The notes: generated by a model not told the origin, from the sequence alone. A DNA stretch of 64,000 nt from SAR202 cluster bacterium (GCA_009392285.1 VFGU01000012.1:62001-126000), one strand, 5' to 3'. Counted from the first letter of the stretch, positions 8,253 through 14,981 are shown. A program made the numbers and translations.

Positions 8253-9431
8253 ATGAAAATTACAAAAGTCGAATCCAAATTATTTAAATATACTTCTTAT
8301 GTTGAAAGTGATGATGAGGGGCATGGGCATCCAGCAAAAGAACCTCATCAAGTAAAGCAAAGTTTGATAACTATAGAAACTGATGAAGGTCATAAGGGTC
8401 ATGCTTTTGGAGCTAATCCTCAAATAGTTGAGAATGTAATAGCGCCAATTCTATTAGATGAGAATCCGTTTTATAGGGAGAAATTGTGGGAGAAGATGAT
8501 GCATATGCAAAGAATAGTAACCGCAATAGATGAAAGAATATTATCTTCAATAGACCTTGCTTTATGGGATCTAATCGGAGTAATAATGAATCAGCCTCTA
8601 AATAATATTCTTGGATTGTATAGAGAAAAGGTTCCAGCTTATGCAAGCACAATGTGCGGGGATACAATCAAAGGAGGCCTTTCTACGCCTGAGGATTATG
8701 GAAAATTTGCAGAATGGTGCGTAAAAGAAAAAGGATATAGAGCAGTCAAACTTCATGGGTGGATGCCACCAATAGAAGGAGCCCCTGATCCTAAAAAGGA
8801 TATAATGGCGTGTGCTGCAGTCAGAGAAGCAGTCGGAGAAGACATTCCTTTAATGCTTGATTCTTATCATTATTATTCAAGATTGGAATCATTATGGATT
8901 GGAAGAGAATTAGAGAAACTTAATTTTCATTGGTTTGAAGAGCCAATGGATGAGTCTAGTATGTCTTCCTATATCTGGTTATCAGAACAATTGGATATAC
9001 CAATAATTGGGCCCGAAACCATGACAGGAAAAATATCCACAAGAGCGGAATGGATAAAGAATAATGCTGTAGATATTTTAAGAGGCGGCACAGGCGATCT
9101 TGGAGGACTTACCCCTTTAATGAAAGTAGCTCATCTTGCCGAATCTTATAATATGGCAATGGAAGTTCATGGTGGAAAAGAAGGAAATTTGCATGCCCTT
9201 GGATCTATTAGAATACCTGGAGAATTTTACGAAAGAGGATTACTGCATCCTCACGTTGATTATGAGAAGCCGCCAGAATATTTACATGAAATAATAGACC
9301 CTATGGATGATGAAGGATTTATCCATATGCCAAAGGGTGTTGGTTTAGGGTTAAAAATTAATCATGATTATATTAATGATAATTTAATATCCGAAGACAT
9401 AGACATAAAAAATGCTAGAAGGCAGAGTTAA
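8253..9431 (+). CDS. Enolase-superfamily enzyme (mandelate racemase/muconate lactonizing family)
   Basis: 392-residue member of the same superfamily as the gene at 4163 but clearly a separate branch. The acid/base is in RAVKLHGW, the metal ligands are in LMLDSYHYY, HWFEEPMD and IIGPETMTG, and MEVHGGKEGN ends the barrel set. A His-rich N-terminal insertion (DDEGHGHPAKEPH) is unusual. GAGAGG stands just before the ATG. Probably another acid-sugar dehydratase or racemase. A strong bidirectional terminator begins two bases after its stop. Confidence 0.85.
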   Translation: MKITKVESKLFKYTSYVESDDEGHGHPAKEPHQVKQSLITIETDEGHKGHAFGANPQIVENVIAPILLDENPFYREKLWEKMMHMQRIVTAIDERILSSIDLALWDLIGVIMNQPLNNILGLYREKVPAYASTMCGDTIKGGLSTPEDYGKFAEWCVKEKGYRAVKLHGWMPPIEGAPDPKKDIMACAAVREAVGEDIPLMLDSYHYYSRLESLWIGRELEKLNFHWFEEPMDESSMSSYIWLSEQLDIPIIGPETMTGKISTRAEWIKNNAVDILRGGTGDLGGLTPLMKVAHLAESYNMAMEVHGGKEGNLHALGSIRIPGEFYERGLLHPHVDYEKPPEYLHEIIDPMDDEGFIHMPKGVGLGLKINHDYINDNLISEDIDIKNARRQS

Positions 9432-9432
9432 A

Positions 9433-9459
9433 AAAAGAGCTCCTAAGAGGAGCTCTTTT
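9433..9459. terminator. Bidirectional intrinsic terminator
   Basis: Perfect 12-bp stem (9433-9444 with 9448-9459, core GAGCTCC/GGAGCTC) and a 3-base loop, with A and T runs on both sides. It ends the enolase-superfamily gene on the + strand and the small RNA unit on the - strand. Confidence 0.9.
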
Positions 9460-9585
9460 AATATAAACCACTAGAGGCTTATGAAATAATTAAACGTGAG
9501 GGTTACTTGAGTTCGCCTCCAGCGGTTGTTTTTGTTGTATACAATTGCACCTCCTTTATAGCGTTTATATTAATAATATTAATTT
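9437..9585 (-). ncRNA. Candidate small structured RNA with a mini-ORF
   Basis: The minus strand of this gap, which has no other gene, carries an AAAGGAGG ribosome site (9550-9557), a 13-codon ORF, an 11-bp stem (9515-9525 with 9468-9478, including two G-U pairs that only form in the minus-strand RNA) and then the terminator at 9433-9459. The 5' end is a guess; no convincing promoter was found, although AT-rich candidates lie at 9570-9620. There is no minus-strand gene downstream, so this is not a leader of a known gene. It may be an sRNA, a micro-peptide mRNA, or both. Confidence 0.4.
9503..9544 (-). CDS. Possible 13-residue micro-peptide
   Basis: TTG-initiated ORF giving MYTTKTTAGGELK, placed 5 bases after a strong AGGAGG. 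A GTG three codons earlier is also in frame but overlaps the ribosome site. The peptide is Thr-rich (four of 13) with a GG pair; I recognise no family. Its second half lies inside the 5' arm of the stem described for the RNA, so translation would disrupt that structure. Confidence 0.35.
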   Translation of the reverse strand: MYTTKTTAGGELK

Positions 9586-9650
9586 ACCACATTATCAATA
9601 AAAGTGACTATACAATTAGTAATAATTTTCTAAATGTTATTTTTTGTGCA

Positions 9651-9661
9651 TAATTACTGAA
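9651..9661 (+). promoter_or_regulatory. Extended -10 promoter element directly before a start codon
   Basis: A TGTGCATAAT motif ends 6 bases before the ATG at 9661, so transcription should start at or next to the start codon and the mRNA would be leaderless. No Shine-Dalgarno is present. Confidence 0.45.
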
Positions 9662-9852
9662 TGGGTATGAAGATTTCAAAGTATATGAGTTATGTCAATC
9701 TATTTATTGGCACTTTATTAATTTTATTTTCTTTAATAAATAACTTAAGTTGGTGGTTCACGCTTATTGGAATTTTGGCAGTATTAGTTTCCTCGGCCAG
9801 TATTTATTTGAAAAGAAAAATAATTAATAACGAAGATAATCAAGATAAATAG
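9661..9852 (+). CDS. Small two-helix membrane protein
   Basis: 63-residue protein with two hydrophobic helices (about residues 11-28 and 33-50) separated by NNLSWW, ending in a basic then acidic tail. I do not recognise a family. It is a single-gene unit between the small RNA and a strong terminator, convergent with proteorhodopsin. No cysteines and no signal cleavage site; probably an integral inner-membrane protein of unknown role. Confidence 0.6.
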   Translation: MGMKISKYMSYVNLFIGTLLILFSLINNLSWWFTLIGILAVLVSSASIYLKRKIINNEDNQDK

Positions 9853-9858
9853 TTACAA

Positions 9859-9896
9859 AAAAACAAACCCGGCATCGATTAACCGGGTTTGTTTTT
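9859..9896. terminator. Bidirectional intrinsic terminator
   Basis: 14-bp perfect stem (9859-9872 with 9883-9896, core ACCCGG/CCGGGT) with a 10-base loop, A-tract left and T-tract right. It serves the small membrane protein gene and the convergent proteorhodopsin gene. Confidence 0.92.
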
Positions 9897-9912
9897 ATTT
9901 CAGTATCTTTTA

Positions 9913-10602
9913 TTAAGAATCTGACTTAGCAGCTGCCCAAATAACCAAACCGAAAGCGGCTTTGTTAATTAAGTCTGCAAAGTTATAAACAATATTCATA
10001 ATTTGAATACCGTCAGTAACTAGATCAAAGTTTCCAATTACGTAACCAATTGGATATATCGCCCAACCGATAAGTACGATTAGTTTTAGCGAATTAAAAG
10101 CTGACTGAACAGCAGCATTTTTACTGTCAGAACTAGCTTTAGCAGCACCACCAGCAAAAATTAGGTAAACAACGTATAACCAACCAACCATTCCGATTAT
10201 AAATCCGATAAGGTTTAGGCTAGACTCTAATTCACCAATCAATCCACCAATCAACATAACAGCAGATCCTGCAAGGAGCTGCCAGAATAAAGATGAGGTA
10301 ACTTTACCTACAACTTTAAGTATTAGATAGAATTCAACAATTTGAAGCGGTACAGTTACTAGCCAGTCTACATACCTTAGAGAGGTAAGTCCTCCACCTT
10401 GTAATTGATCGTACCATATTGATTGTTCTCTCATTGTCATGTAGTGGAAAAAAGCAATAAATGTTACTAATCCAGCTACTGTGACTGAAGTTCTCCATTT
10501 AGCTGCTACTTCTCCTCTTTCAAAGAAAAAGAAGACCGAAGCGCATAGCATCGATGCTGTTCCAAAGTAGAAACTAAACTGAGTAAGCGTCATCAAGTCC
10601 AT
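9913..10602 (-). CDS. Proteorhodopsin, blue-absorbing, proton-pump type
   Basis: Seven-helix retinal protein of 229 residues in the inner membrane, pumping protons outward in light. Helix C reads RYVDWLVTVPLQIVEF: Arg76, Schiff-base counterion/acceptor Asp79, Thr83 and donor Glu90 form the DTE proton-pump signature. The spectral-tuning position (GPR 105) is Gln87, the blue form. His53 matches the conserved GPR His75, and the retinal Lys is Lys214 in DLINKAAFG. No cleavable signal peptide is evident. AAGGAGG precedes the ATG, so translation is probably strong. No carotenoid, blh or other retinal-synthesis genes are in the window, so retinal must come from elsewhere. Confidence 0.96.
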   Translation of the reverse strand: MDLMTLTQFSFYFGTASMLCASVFFFFERGEVAAKWRTSVTVAGLVTFIAFFHYMTMREQSIWYDQLQGGGLTSLRYVDWLVTVPLQIVEFYLILKVVGKVTSSLFWQLLAGSAVMLIGGLIGELESSLNLIGFIIGMVGWLYVVYLIFAGGAAKASSDSKNAAVQSAFNSLKLIVLIGWAIYPIGYVIGNFDLVTDGIQIMNIVYNFADLINKAAFGLVIWAAAKSDS

Positions 10603-10625
10603 ATAACCTCCTTTAATGACATTAC

Positions 10626-10635
10626 CGTAATTACG
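10626..10635. promoter_or_regulatory. Short palindrome in the proteorhodopsin leader
   Basis: CGTAATTACG is a perfect 10-bp palindrome about 25 bases upstream of the proteorhodopsin start. It could be an operator for light or nutrient control, or chance in AT-rich DNA. Confidence 0.25.
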
Positions 10636-10737
10636 TTATCGGCTATTTTAAGACTAAATAAGATAAATTTCCATTTACTTCTATTTTTAGTTAATAGAAA
10701 AATGTAATTATTAAGGGGATAATTAAAGAATATTGAT

Positions 10738-10950
10738 ATGGATTCTATTCAGTATAAATGTGTTAAATGTGGCAATGGAAATTATGAAGAATTTCCTGTT
10801 TCCACAACCGGTGGATTTTTATCAAAAATATTGAATATGCAAGCAAATAAATTCAAAGCAGTAGCATGCACAAAATGTGGTTATACTGAGTTATTTAAAG
10901 GTGCCAAAGCGGGAGTTGGGGAAAGTATTTTAGATATATTTACTAATTAA
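10738..10950 (+). CDS. Zinc-ribbon protein, DUF2082 (YpzJ-like)
   Basis: 70-residue cytoplasmic protein with two CxxC knuckles (Cys8/Cys11 and Cys44/Cys47). The pattern KFKAVACTKCGYTELFK is typical of the DUF2082 zinc-ribbon family annotated as putative nucleic-acid binding. Length fits the family. It is transcribed alone, divergent from proteorhodopsin, and overlaps the 3' end of the convergent DUF4395 gene by 4 bases. The role is unknown. Confidence 0.8.
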   Translation: MDSIQYKCVKCGNGNYEEFPVSTTGGFLSKILNMQANKFKAVACTKCGYTELFKGAKAGVGESILDIFTN

Positions 10951-11453
10951 TAGGAATAATTAGCACATTTTTCACAAACCTTTTCAGGGATAACCCCAAG
11001 TTTAATAAGACTTGCGAATACTTTACAACCAAAACAGAAGCCAAGAGCAGATTCCAAGAACGCAAAAATCATAAGAATAATTAACAATCCCATTGATAGT
11101 TCCTTCATTCCTAATACTAAGAAAAATAATATAAGCGTAGAAAAAGCAAGGCCTATTGCTTGAGCAAATCTTTTTGGAGGACCAGGTACAATTTTTTCAT
11201 TAAATTTTAAATTTGGAACTAATATCTTGGTGACAAATATTGCCAAAGGGCTCCATTTAGGTCCAGATGAAACCCTGGCTAAGAATCCTATTACTAGAAG
11301 TAAATTTAATAAAGGAGCAAGTCCAGAATCTAATTGAATGGATATTAATGTAATAAAAGATAGTATAAAGACTCCTGCCGCTACCAATCTAGCTGAAACT
11401 TCATTAACAGTTTCTGGGAATTCGAAGAACCTATTTATTGCCGGTTTTATCAT
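10947..11453 (-). CDS. DUF4395 membrane protein with two CxxC pairs
   Basis: 168-residue protein with about four membrane helices in two pairs. The family core is GFLARVSSGPKWSPLA and PGPPKRFAQAIGLAFS, matching DUF4395, members of which are often next to or fused with thioredoxin or rhodanese domains. Two CxxC pairs, Cys140/Cys143 (CFGC) and Cys160/Cys163 (CEKC), lie in the last helix and tail and could relay thiol electrons. It follows the peroxiredoxin by 6 bases, so both are under the same leader and attenuator. A role as membrane thiol partner of the peroxiredoxin is inference. Confidence 0.8.
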   Translation of the reverse strand: MIKPAINRFFEFPETVNEVSARLVAAGVFILSFITLISIQLDSGLAPLLNLLLVIGFLARVSSGPKWSPLAIFVTKILVPNLKFNEKIVPGPPKRFAQAIGLAFSTLILFFLVLGMKELSMGLLIILMIFAFLESALGFCFGCKVFASLIKLGVIPEKVCEKCANYSY

Positions 11454-11459
11454 ATTGCC

Positions 11460-12116
11460 TCAATCGATGTTTGGTTGCGGAGTTGTTCTAAGATACTCTT
11501 TTATTATCCTATGGCCTTTTGGAAATTTTTCTGGAATATCTTCAGTCGCTACAGCAGGAACCACTATGCAGTCTTCTCCATATGCCCAATCGGCAGGAGT
11601 TCCAACTTGGTATTTTGCAGTCAACTGTAAAGAATCCAAAACTCTTAATATCTCTTGAAAGTTTCTGCCAGTGGAAGCGGGATAAGAAATTATAAGTTTA
11701 ATATTCTTGTCTGGACCTATTATGAATACTGACCTAACAGTTAGAGTGTCATTAGCATTTGGGTGAATCATGCCATATGAATTTGCAATTATTTTGTCAG
11801 GATCAGCAACCATAGGAAATTCAACAGATGCATTTTGAGTCTCATTCACATCTTTTATCCATTGATTATGAGATTCTATTGGTTTAAGTCCTTCTTTTGT
11901 GCCTACACTTAGAACTAAAACTTTAGTATTACGCTTCTCAAATTCATTTTTTAGGTTAGCAACTCTTCCAATTTCAGTAGTACATACAGGCGTAAAATCT
12001 GCTGGATGAGACATTAATACAGTCCATTTATCTTCTATCCATTCATGAAAATTAATTTCTCCTAATGTTGTATTAGCAACAAAGTTTGGTGCTTTATCTC
12101 CTATTTGTAAACCCAT
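11460..12116 (-). CDS. Peroxiredoxin, Prx6/1-Cys type
   Basis: Cytoplasmic thiol peroxidase that reduces H2O2, alkyl hydroperoxides or peroxynitrite. 218 residues: AhpC/TSA domain with the peroxidatic Cys45 in DFTPVCTTE and Arg in VRSVFII, then the 1-cysPrx C-terminal domain with TPADWAYGED. A second Cys near residue 183 (GEDCIVVPA) may serve as a resolving thiol. The start is preceded by AAGGAG. It is the first gene after a poly-Cys leader peptide and intrinsic terminator, so its expression is probably set by attenuation; it forms an operon with DUF4395. Confidence 0.94.
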   Translation of the reverse strand: MGLQIGDKAPNFVANTTLGEINFHEWIEDKWTVLMSHPADFTPVCTTEIGRVANLKNEFEKRNTKVLVLSVGTKEGLKPIESHNQWIKDVNETQNASVEFPMVADPDKIIANSYGMIHPNANDTLTVRSVFIIGPDKNIKLIISYPASTGRNFQEILRVLDSLQLTAKYQVGTPADWAYGEDCIVVPAVATEDIPEKFPKGHRIIKEYLRTTPQPNID

Positions 12117-12134
12117 TTTTCTCCTTCCAGAAAT

Positions 12135-12161
12135 AAAAAAAACCCCGAATTTTCGGGGTTT
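12135..12161 (-). terminator. Attenuator terminator upstream of peroxiredoxin
   Basis: In minus-strand RNA, arms AAACCCCGAA and TTCGGGGTTT (12161-12152 with 12149-12140) form a GC-cored hairpin followed by eight U (12142-12135). It sits only 18 bases before the peroxiredoxin start and after the leader-peptide stop, so it must be bypassed for peroxiredoxin expression from the leader promoter. Its 5' arm (12154-12159) can instead pair with 12208-12213. Confidence 0.85.
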
Positions 12162-12245
12162 CGATTCTATGTCTTTTATTACTTATTTATACTAGACACG
12201 ACTTGTTACCCCGTTGTCATCCTGACAACAGCAACAGCAACAAGT
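12152..12245 (-). promoter_or_regulatory. Candidate cysteine-responsive attenuator (protector and antiterminator)
   Basis: Reading minus-strand RNA: segment 1 ACTTGTT (12245-12239) overlaps the first Cys codons and pairs with segment 2 AACAAGT (12207-12201). Inside it, GTTGTCA (12229-12223) pairs with TGACAAC (12219-12213) over a GGA loop. Segment 2 also contains CGGGGT (12213-12208), complementary to ACCCCG (12159-12154), the 5' arm of the terminator. A ribosome stalled on the six Cys codons (12242-12225) would mask segment 1 and free segment 2 for the antiterminator; one running to the stop would cover segment 2 and allow termination. The logic is the classical amino-acid attenuator; Cys specificity is inferred from the codons. 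Confidence 0.7.
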
Positions 12246-12266
12246 TTGTGTTAAGTAAAATTTCAT
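12192..12266 (-). CDS. Poly-cysteine leader peptide
   Basis: 24-codon ORF beginning MKFYLTQT, then six consecutive Cys codons (residues 9-14, bases 12242-12225, TGT and TGC mixed), then ten residues and TAG. Start ATG is 14 bases after a TATAAT (12286-12281), so the 5' leader would be about 7-8 bases and there is no Shine-Dalgarno: near-leaderless translation. Six Cys in a row is extremely unlikely in a normal small protein, and its placement before a hairpin terminator and peroxiredoxin argues for a regulatory leader. A metal-binding micro-peptide is the main alternative. Confidence 0.75.
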   Translation of the reverse strand: MKFYLTQTCCCCCCQDDNGVTSRV

Positions 12267-12316
12267 AACAAGGGAATTGTATTATATAAAAGAATTAATT
12301 CAAGTCCCTTGTTATG
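12264..12316. repeat. Inverted repeat flanking the leader promoter
   Basis: Two 16-base arms (12264-12279 and 12301-12316) match at 15 of 16 positions in inverse orientation; the outer 12 (CATAACAAGGGA) are perfect. The 21-base AT-rich spacer contains the -10 TATAAT of the leader promoter. Arm centres are 37 bp apart. The geometry suits a regulator binding as two half-sites around the promoter; a hairpin at the end of the upstream gene is another possibility. Confidence 0.6.
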
Positions 12317-12329
12317 TTTTATAAATTAT

Positions 12330-12959
12330 TTAGTCTTGGCCGGTTCTAATCAGCTCTATTCCTACTGCGATTGTAGTTAAAGTTAAGCCAAAGTAATAGA
12401 CAGCCATAAGCCCTCCATCATAGAAGAAAATTGACCCAACAACTCCAAACAATCCGATTATCATATATGATGCAGAACTAATAACGTGAACACTTTTTTT
12501 CATGTATAATCCTGCTCCAAGTAAAGCCAATCCAAGAGCAAATATAGCAGTTGCACCTCCTCCAGCGGTCGCCGCAAGAACTAGTAATGCAGCGGCACTT
12601 GGAATCATTTCCGCACCTTTAGAAGCTGCTTGAGCTGCTGCTGAAAAAGCACCTGTTTCTACGCCCTGCCCAGCAAACCCCACAAGCAATAATATTCCAG
12701 CCATATACCCATATGCTCCATCTGTATATTTTGATTTTAGACTTATTAACCCTACAGTTAATATTGCATAAGCTAGGCCAGCGAGTACCATCCATAGACT
12801 TACTGCATTTGCACTTTGGCCTAGTTCTGCTGCCAAACCTGCGTATCCACTTTCAAATTCACCTGGAGGACCAGCTGCAAACATTGGAGATGCCATCCAA
12901 CATGCCATTCCTAAAATTGGAAAAATAGCTAATACCCATCCTGTTATTTTCGAGTTCAT
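12330..12959 (-). CDS. Hypothetical six-helix membrane protein
   Basis: 209 residues with about six hydrophobic helices and Gly/Ala-rich segments (SAAALLVLAATAGGGATAIF). The first helix holds Cys19/Trp20. I do not recognise the family; it superficially resembles small DUF4386-like or DoxX-like membrane proteins but no diagnostic motif is present. Start is supported by AAAAGGAG. Transcription may continue into the peroxiredoxin leader because no terminator other than the inverted repeat lies between. Confidence 0.65.
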   Translation of the reverse strand: MNSKITGWVLAIFPILGMACWMASPMFAAGPPGEFESGYAGLAAELGQSANAVSLWMVLAGLAYAILTVGLISLKSKYTDGAYGYMAGILLLVGFAGQGVETGAFSAAAQAASKGAEMIPSAAALLVLAATAGGGATAIFALGLALLGAGLYMKKSVHVISSASYMIIGLFGVVGSIFFYDGGLMAVYYFGLTLTTIAVGIELIRTGQD

Positions 12960-13062
12960 AATTAGACTCCTTTTTAGTTTATTGATTTAAGGTTAGTTTT
13001 TTCCTCTAAATTTGGGTAATTAGTATGATTAACCAGTCTTTTTATTAACAATTAATCTATTT

Positions 13063-14031
13063 ATGAATAAAGTTTATCCAACTGCATTAGTGTTAAGCAT
13101 TTTATACTTAATTGCTTATGTATTATTAGCTAATTTAGGTATTCTTTTTCATTTTGAAACTGCTTCTGAGCCGATTGGTTCAGTCTCAGGTTGGTGCGAG
13201 AGAGTAAGTAAAAGTATATTTAGGGAGCCAGCAAATGCATTAAGCAATCTTGCATTTATGGTTTCAGGGTTAATGATGCTAAGAATCTTAACTAAAGATA
13301 GGCAAGATTCAAAAAATACTTTTATTGGGTTAAATAGACTTAGTGTGTTGTACGCAGGAGCGACAATTTTTCTTGGCCCTGGCTCTATGCTTATGCATGG
13401 AACTCATACCGAATGGGGAGGGTGGGCAGATAACCTAAGCATGATTATGTATATAGTTTTTCCTTGGCTTTATAACATCAAAGAAATGAGACGTTGGGAT
13501 TATAAAAGATTTCTTCAGGCATATTTTTTAATTGTCGTTGTTTATGCAATTGCAAGATGGTTTTTTGGAGGAAGGTTAGGAATTGGTCTGGATCTATTTG
13601 GTCTTTCTATTGGGCTCTGGATTATTTCTGAGTCTCTTTATAGGTTCTGGACTCCTAGATTTAGATGGGCTTCTGGATTTGTAGGCTTTATTGTTGCAGC
13701 AGTTTTTGGTATTACTCCTGTGGAAATATTTACTGACTTAAGAGAATATTGGTGGATAATTCTTTTTTGGATACCAGCTATATTTTCTAATCAACCACCT
13801 AGAATAAATAGAAATTATTTTCCTTGGTTCTTTTTAGGGATGGGTTCCTTTTTGCTGGCATTTGCAATTTGGCTACAGGGTCAGCCAAATGACCCTTCTT
13901 GGTTTACTGATATCATGTGTTATCCAGATTCATTGTTGCAACCACATGCATTTTGGCATCTTATAACTGCTTTTTCAACTTGGTCTTTTTTTCTATTTTT
14001 TAGAACAGAAAAATCACAAGAAAATAATTAA
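13063..14031 (+). CDS. Ceramidase-like (CREST superfamily) membrane hydrolase
   Basis: 322 residues with seven or more membrane helices. The metal-site pattern of alkaline ceramidases is present in order: EPANALSNLAF (about 55-65), Ser108-x3-His112 with Asp123 eleven residues later in GSMLMHGTHTEWGGWADN, and His295-x3-His299 in HAFWHLITAF near the C-terminus. These spacings equal those of the eukaryotic alkaline ceramidases. CREST enzymes hydrolyse amide or ester bonds of lipids within the membrane, so a lipid amidase role is likely; whether the organism has sphingolipids is unknown. No Shine-Dalgarno is evident. Ends 4 bases inside the convergent AKR gene. Confidence 0.72.
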   Translation: MNKVYPTALVLSILYLIAYVLLANLGILFHFETASEPIGSVSGWCERVSKSIFREPANALSNLAFMVSGLMMLRILTKDRQDSKNTFIGLNRLSVLYAGATIFLGPGSMLMHGTHTEWGGWADNLSMIMYIVFPWLYNIKEMRRWDYKRFLQAYFLIVVVYAIARWFFGGRLGIGLDLFGLSIGLWIISESLYRFWTPRFRWASGFVGFIVAAVFGITPVEIFTDLREYWWIILFWIPAIFSNQPPRINRNYFPWFFLGMGSFLLAFAIWLQGQPNDPSWFTDIMCYPDSLLQPHAFWHLITAFSTWSFFLFFRTEKSQENN

Positions 14032-14981
14032 TTTATATATGATTTTACATTGAATTCTTTTTCAAATTTTTCCCATGTTTTCTTTGGTAATATACTAGTG
14101 GCACTTTTGTAAACTTCATCAAACTCTTTTTTATTTGATGGACCAGCAAGCACGATTCCATTTCCGCTAACCGGAGCATTTAAAACAAATTGAATGGCTA
14201 AGTCTCTAATATTTATTCTTTCATCTTTACACCATTTCCATATTTTATGTGCTCTTGGAAAAATTTTTGGATCAGTTGGTCCGCCAACTAATGATGGAGG
14301 AAGTTCGACATTTGGATTATTTGTTGATTCATTAATTTTGGGTTCTGGTCCTGCTAGAAGAGAGCCATTTAATGGTCCTGCTAGTATTATTCCGACATCT
14401 TCCTTGAGTGCTAGAGGTATTGTAGTTTTCTCTAAAGATTGCGATAGTAATGTGTAATCTAGAAAAGAAAGAACTATATCCATCTCTCCGGTTTCAATTG
14501 CACGACGATGAAATTCATGTTGCCTTATTCCGATTCCAATATGACCTATCCTTCCCTTGGATTTCCAATCTACCAAAATATCTAAACAATCCCCTAAGGG
14601 TGTTTCAATGTCATACCTAGGACCATGAATTAATATAGAATCTACATAATCTGTTTTAAGAAGTTTGAAACTATTTTCAAGGCTCCATATTGTTGCCTTT
14701 TTAGAAAAATCTCTTAAGTATTTTGGATGAGATCCAACCTTAGTTTGAAGATAAACTTTTTCTCTTAACCCATTGGATAATCCCGACCCCACTCTTTGCT
14801 CACTTAGTCCATATTCAGGGGAGGTATCTATAAAATTAATTCCTTTTTCTACGGCATACTTAATTGTTGTTATTGCTTCTTGGTCAGGCCTTTTAGGATT
14901 ACCAAGATATCCACAGCCTAACCCGAGTGATTTGGGTTTCATTTCTGTACGACCTAGTCGCCTAAATTCTAGTTCTGGCAT
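14028..14981 (-). CDS. Aldo/keto reductase
   Basis: 317-residue NAD(P)H-dependent oxidoreductase with the AKR barrel. Asp and Tyr of the tetrad are in FIDTSPEYG, Lys in LQTKVG and His in SILIHGP; the cofactor end is VLAGPSNKKEF. It resembles the L-fucose/D-threo-aldose dehydrogenase and pyridoxal dehydrogenase branch, which oxidise sugars in marine catabolic clusters. It is monocistronic. A second AKR at 51052 is only distantly alike. Confidence 0.87.
   Translation of the reverse strand: MPELEFRRLGRTEMKPKSLGLGCGYLGNPKRPDQEAITTIKYAVEKGINFIDTSPEYGLSEQRVGSGLSNGLREKVYLQTKVGSHPKYLRDFSKKATIWSLENSFKLLKTDYVDSILIHGPRYDIETPLGDCLDILVDWKSKGRIGHIGIGIRQHEFHRRAIETGEMDIVLSFLDYTLLSQSLEKTTIPLALKEDVGIILAGPLNGSLLAGPEPKINESTNNPNVELPPSLVGGPTDPKIFPRAHKIWKWCKDERINIRDLAIQFVLNAPVSGNGIVLAGPSNKKEFDEVYKSATSILPKKTWEKFEKEFNVKSYIN

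Noticed and set aside
12225..12242. The Cys run as a plain GCAACA microsatellite
   Set aside because: The run is in frame behind a start codon, codons alternate irregularly (TGT/TGC), and flanking sequence makes specific competing hairpins, which a random repeat would not explain.
12314..12349. Plus-strand mini-ORF starting MFYKLF at the outer arm of the inverted repeat
   Set aside because: It mirrors the leader-peptide start only because of the inverted repeat, has no terminator or gene arrangement behind it, and runs into the antisense of the 12330 gene.
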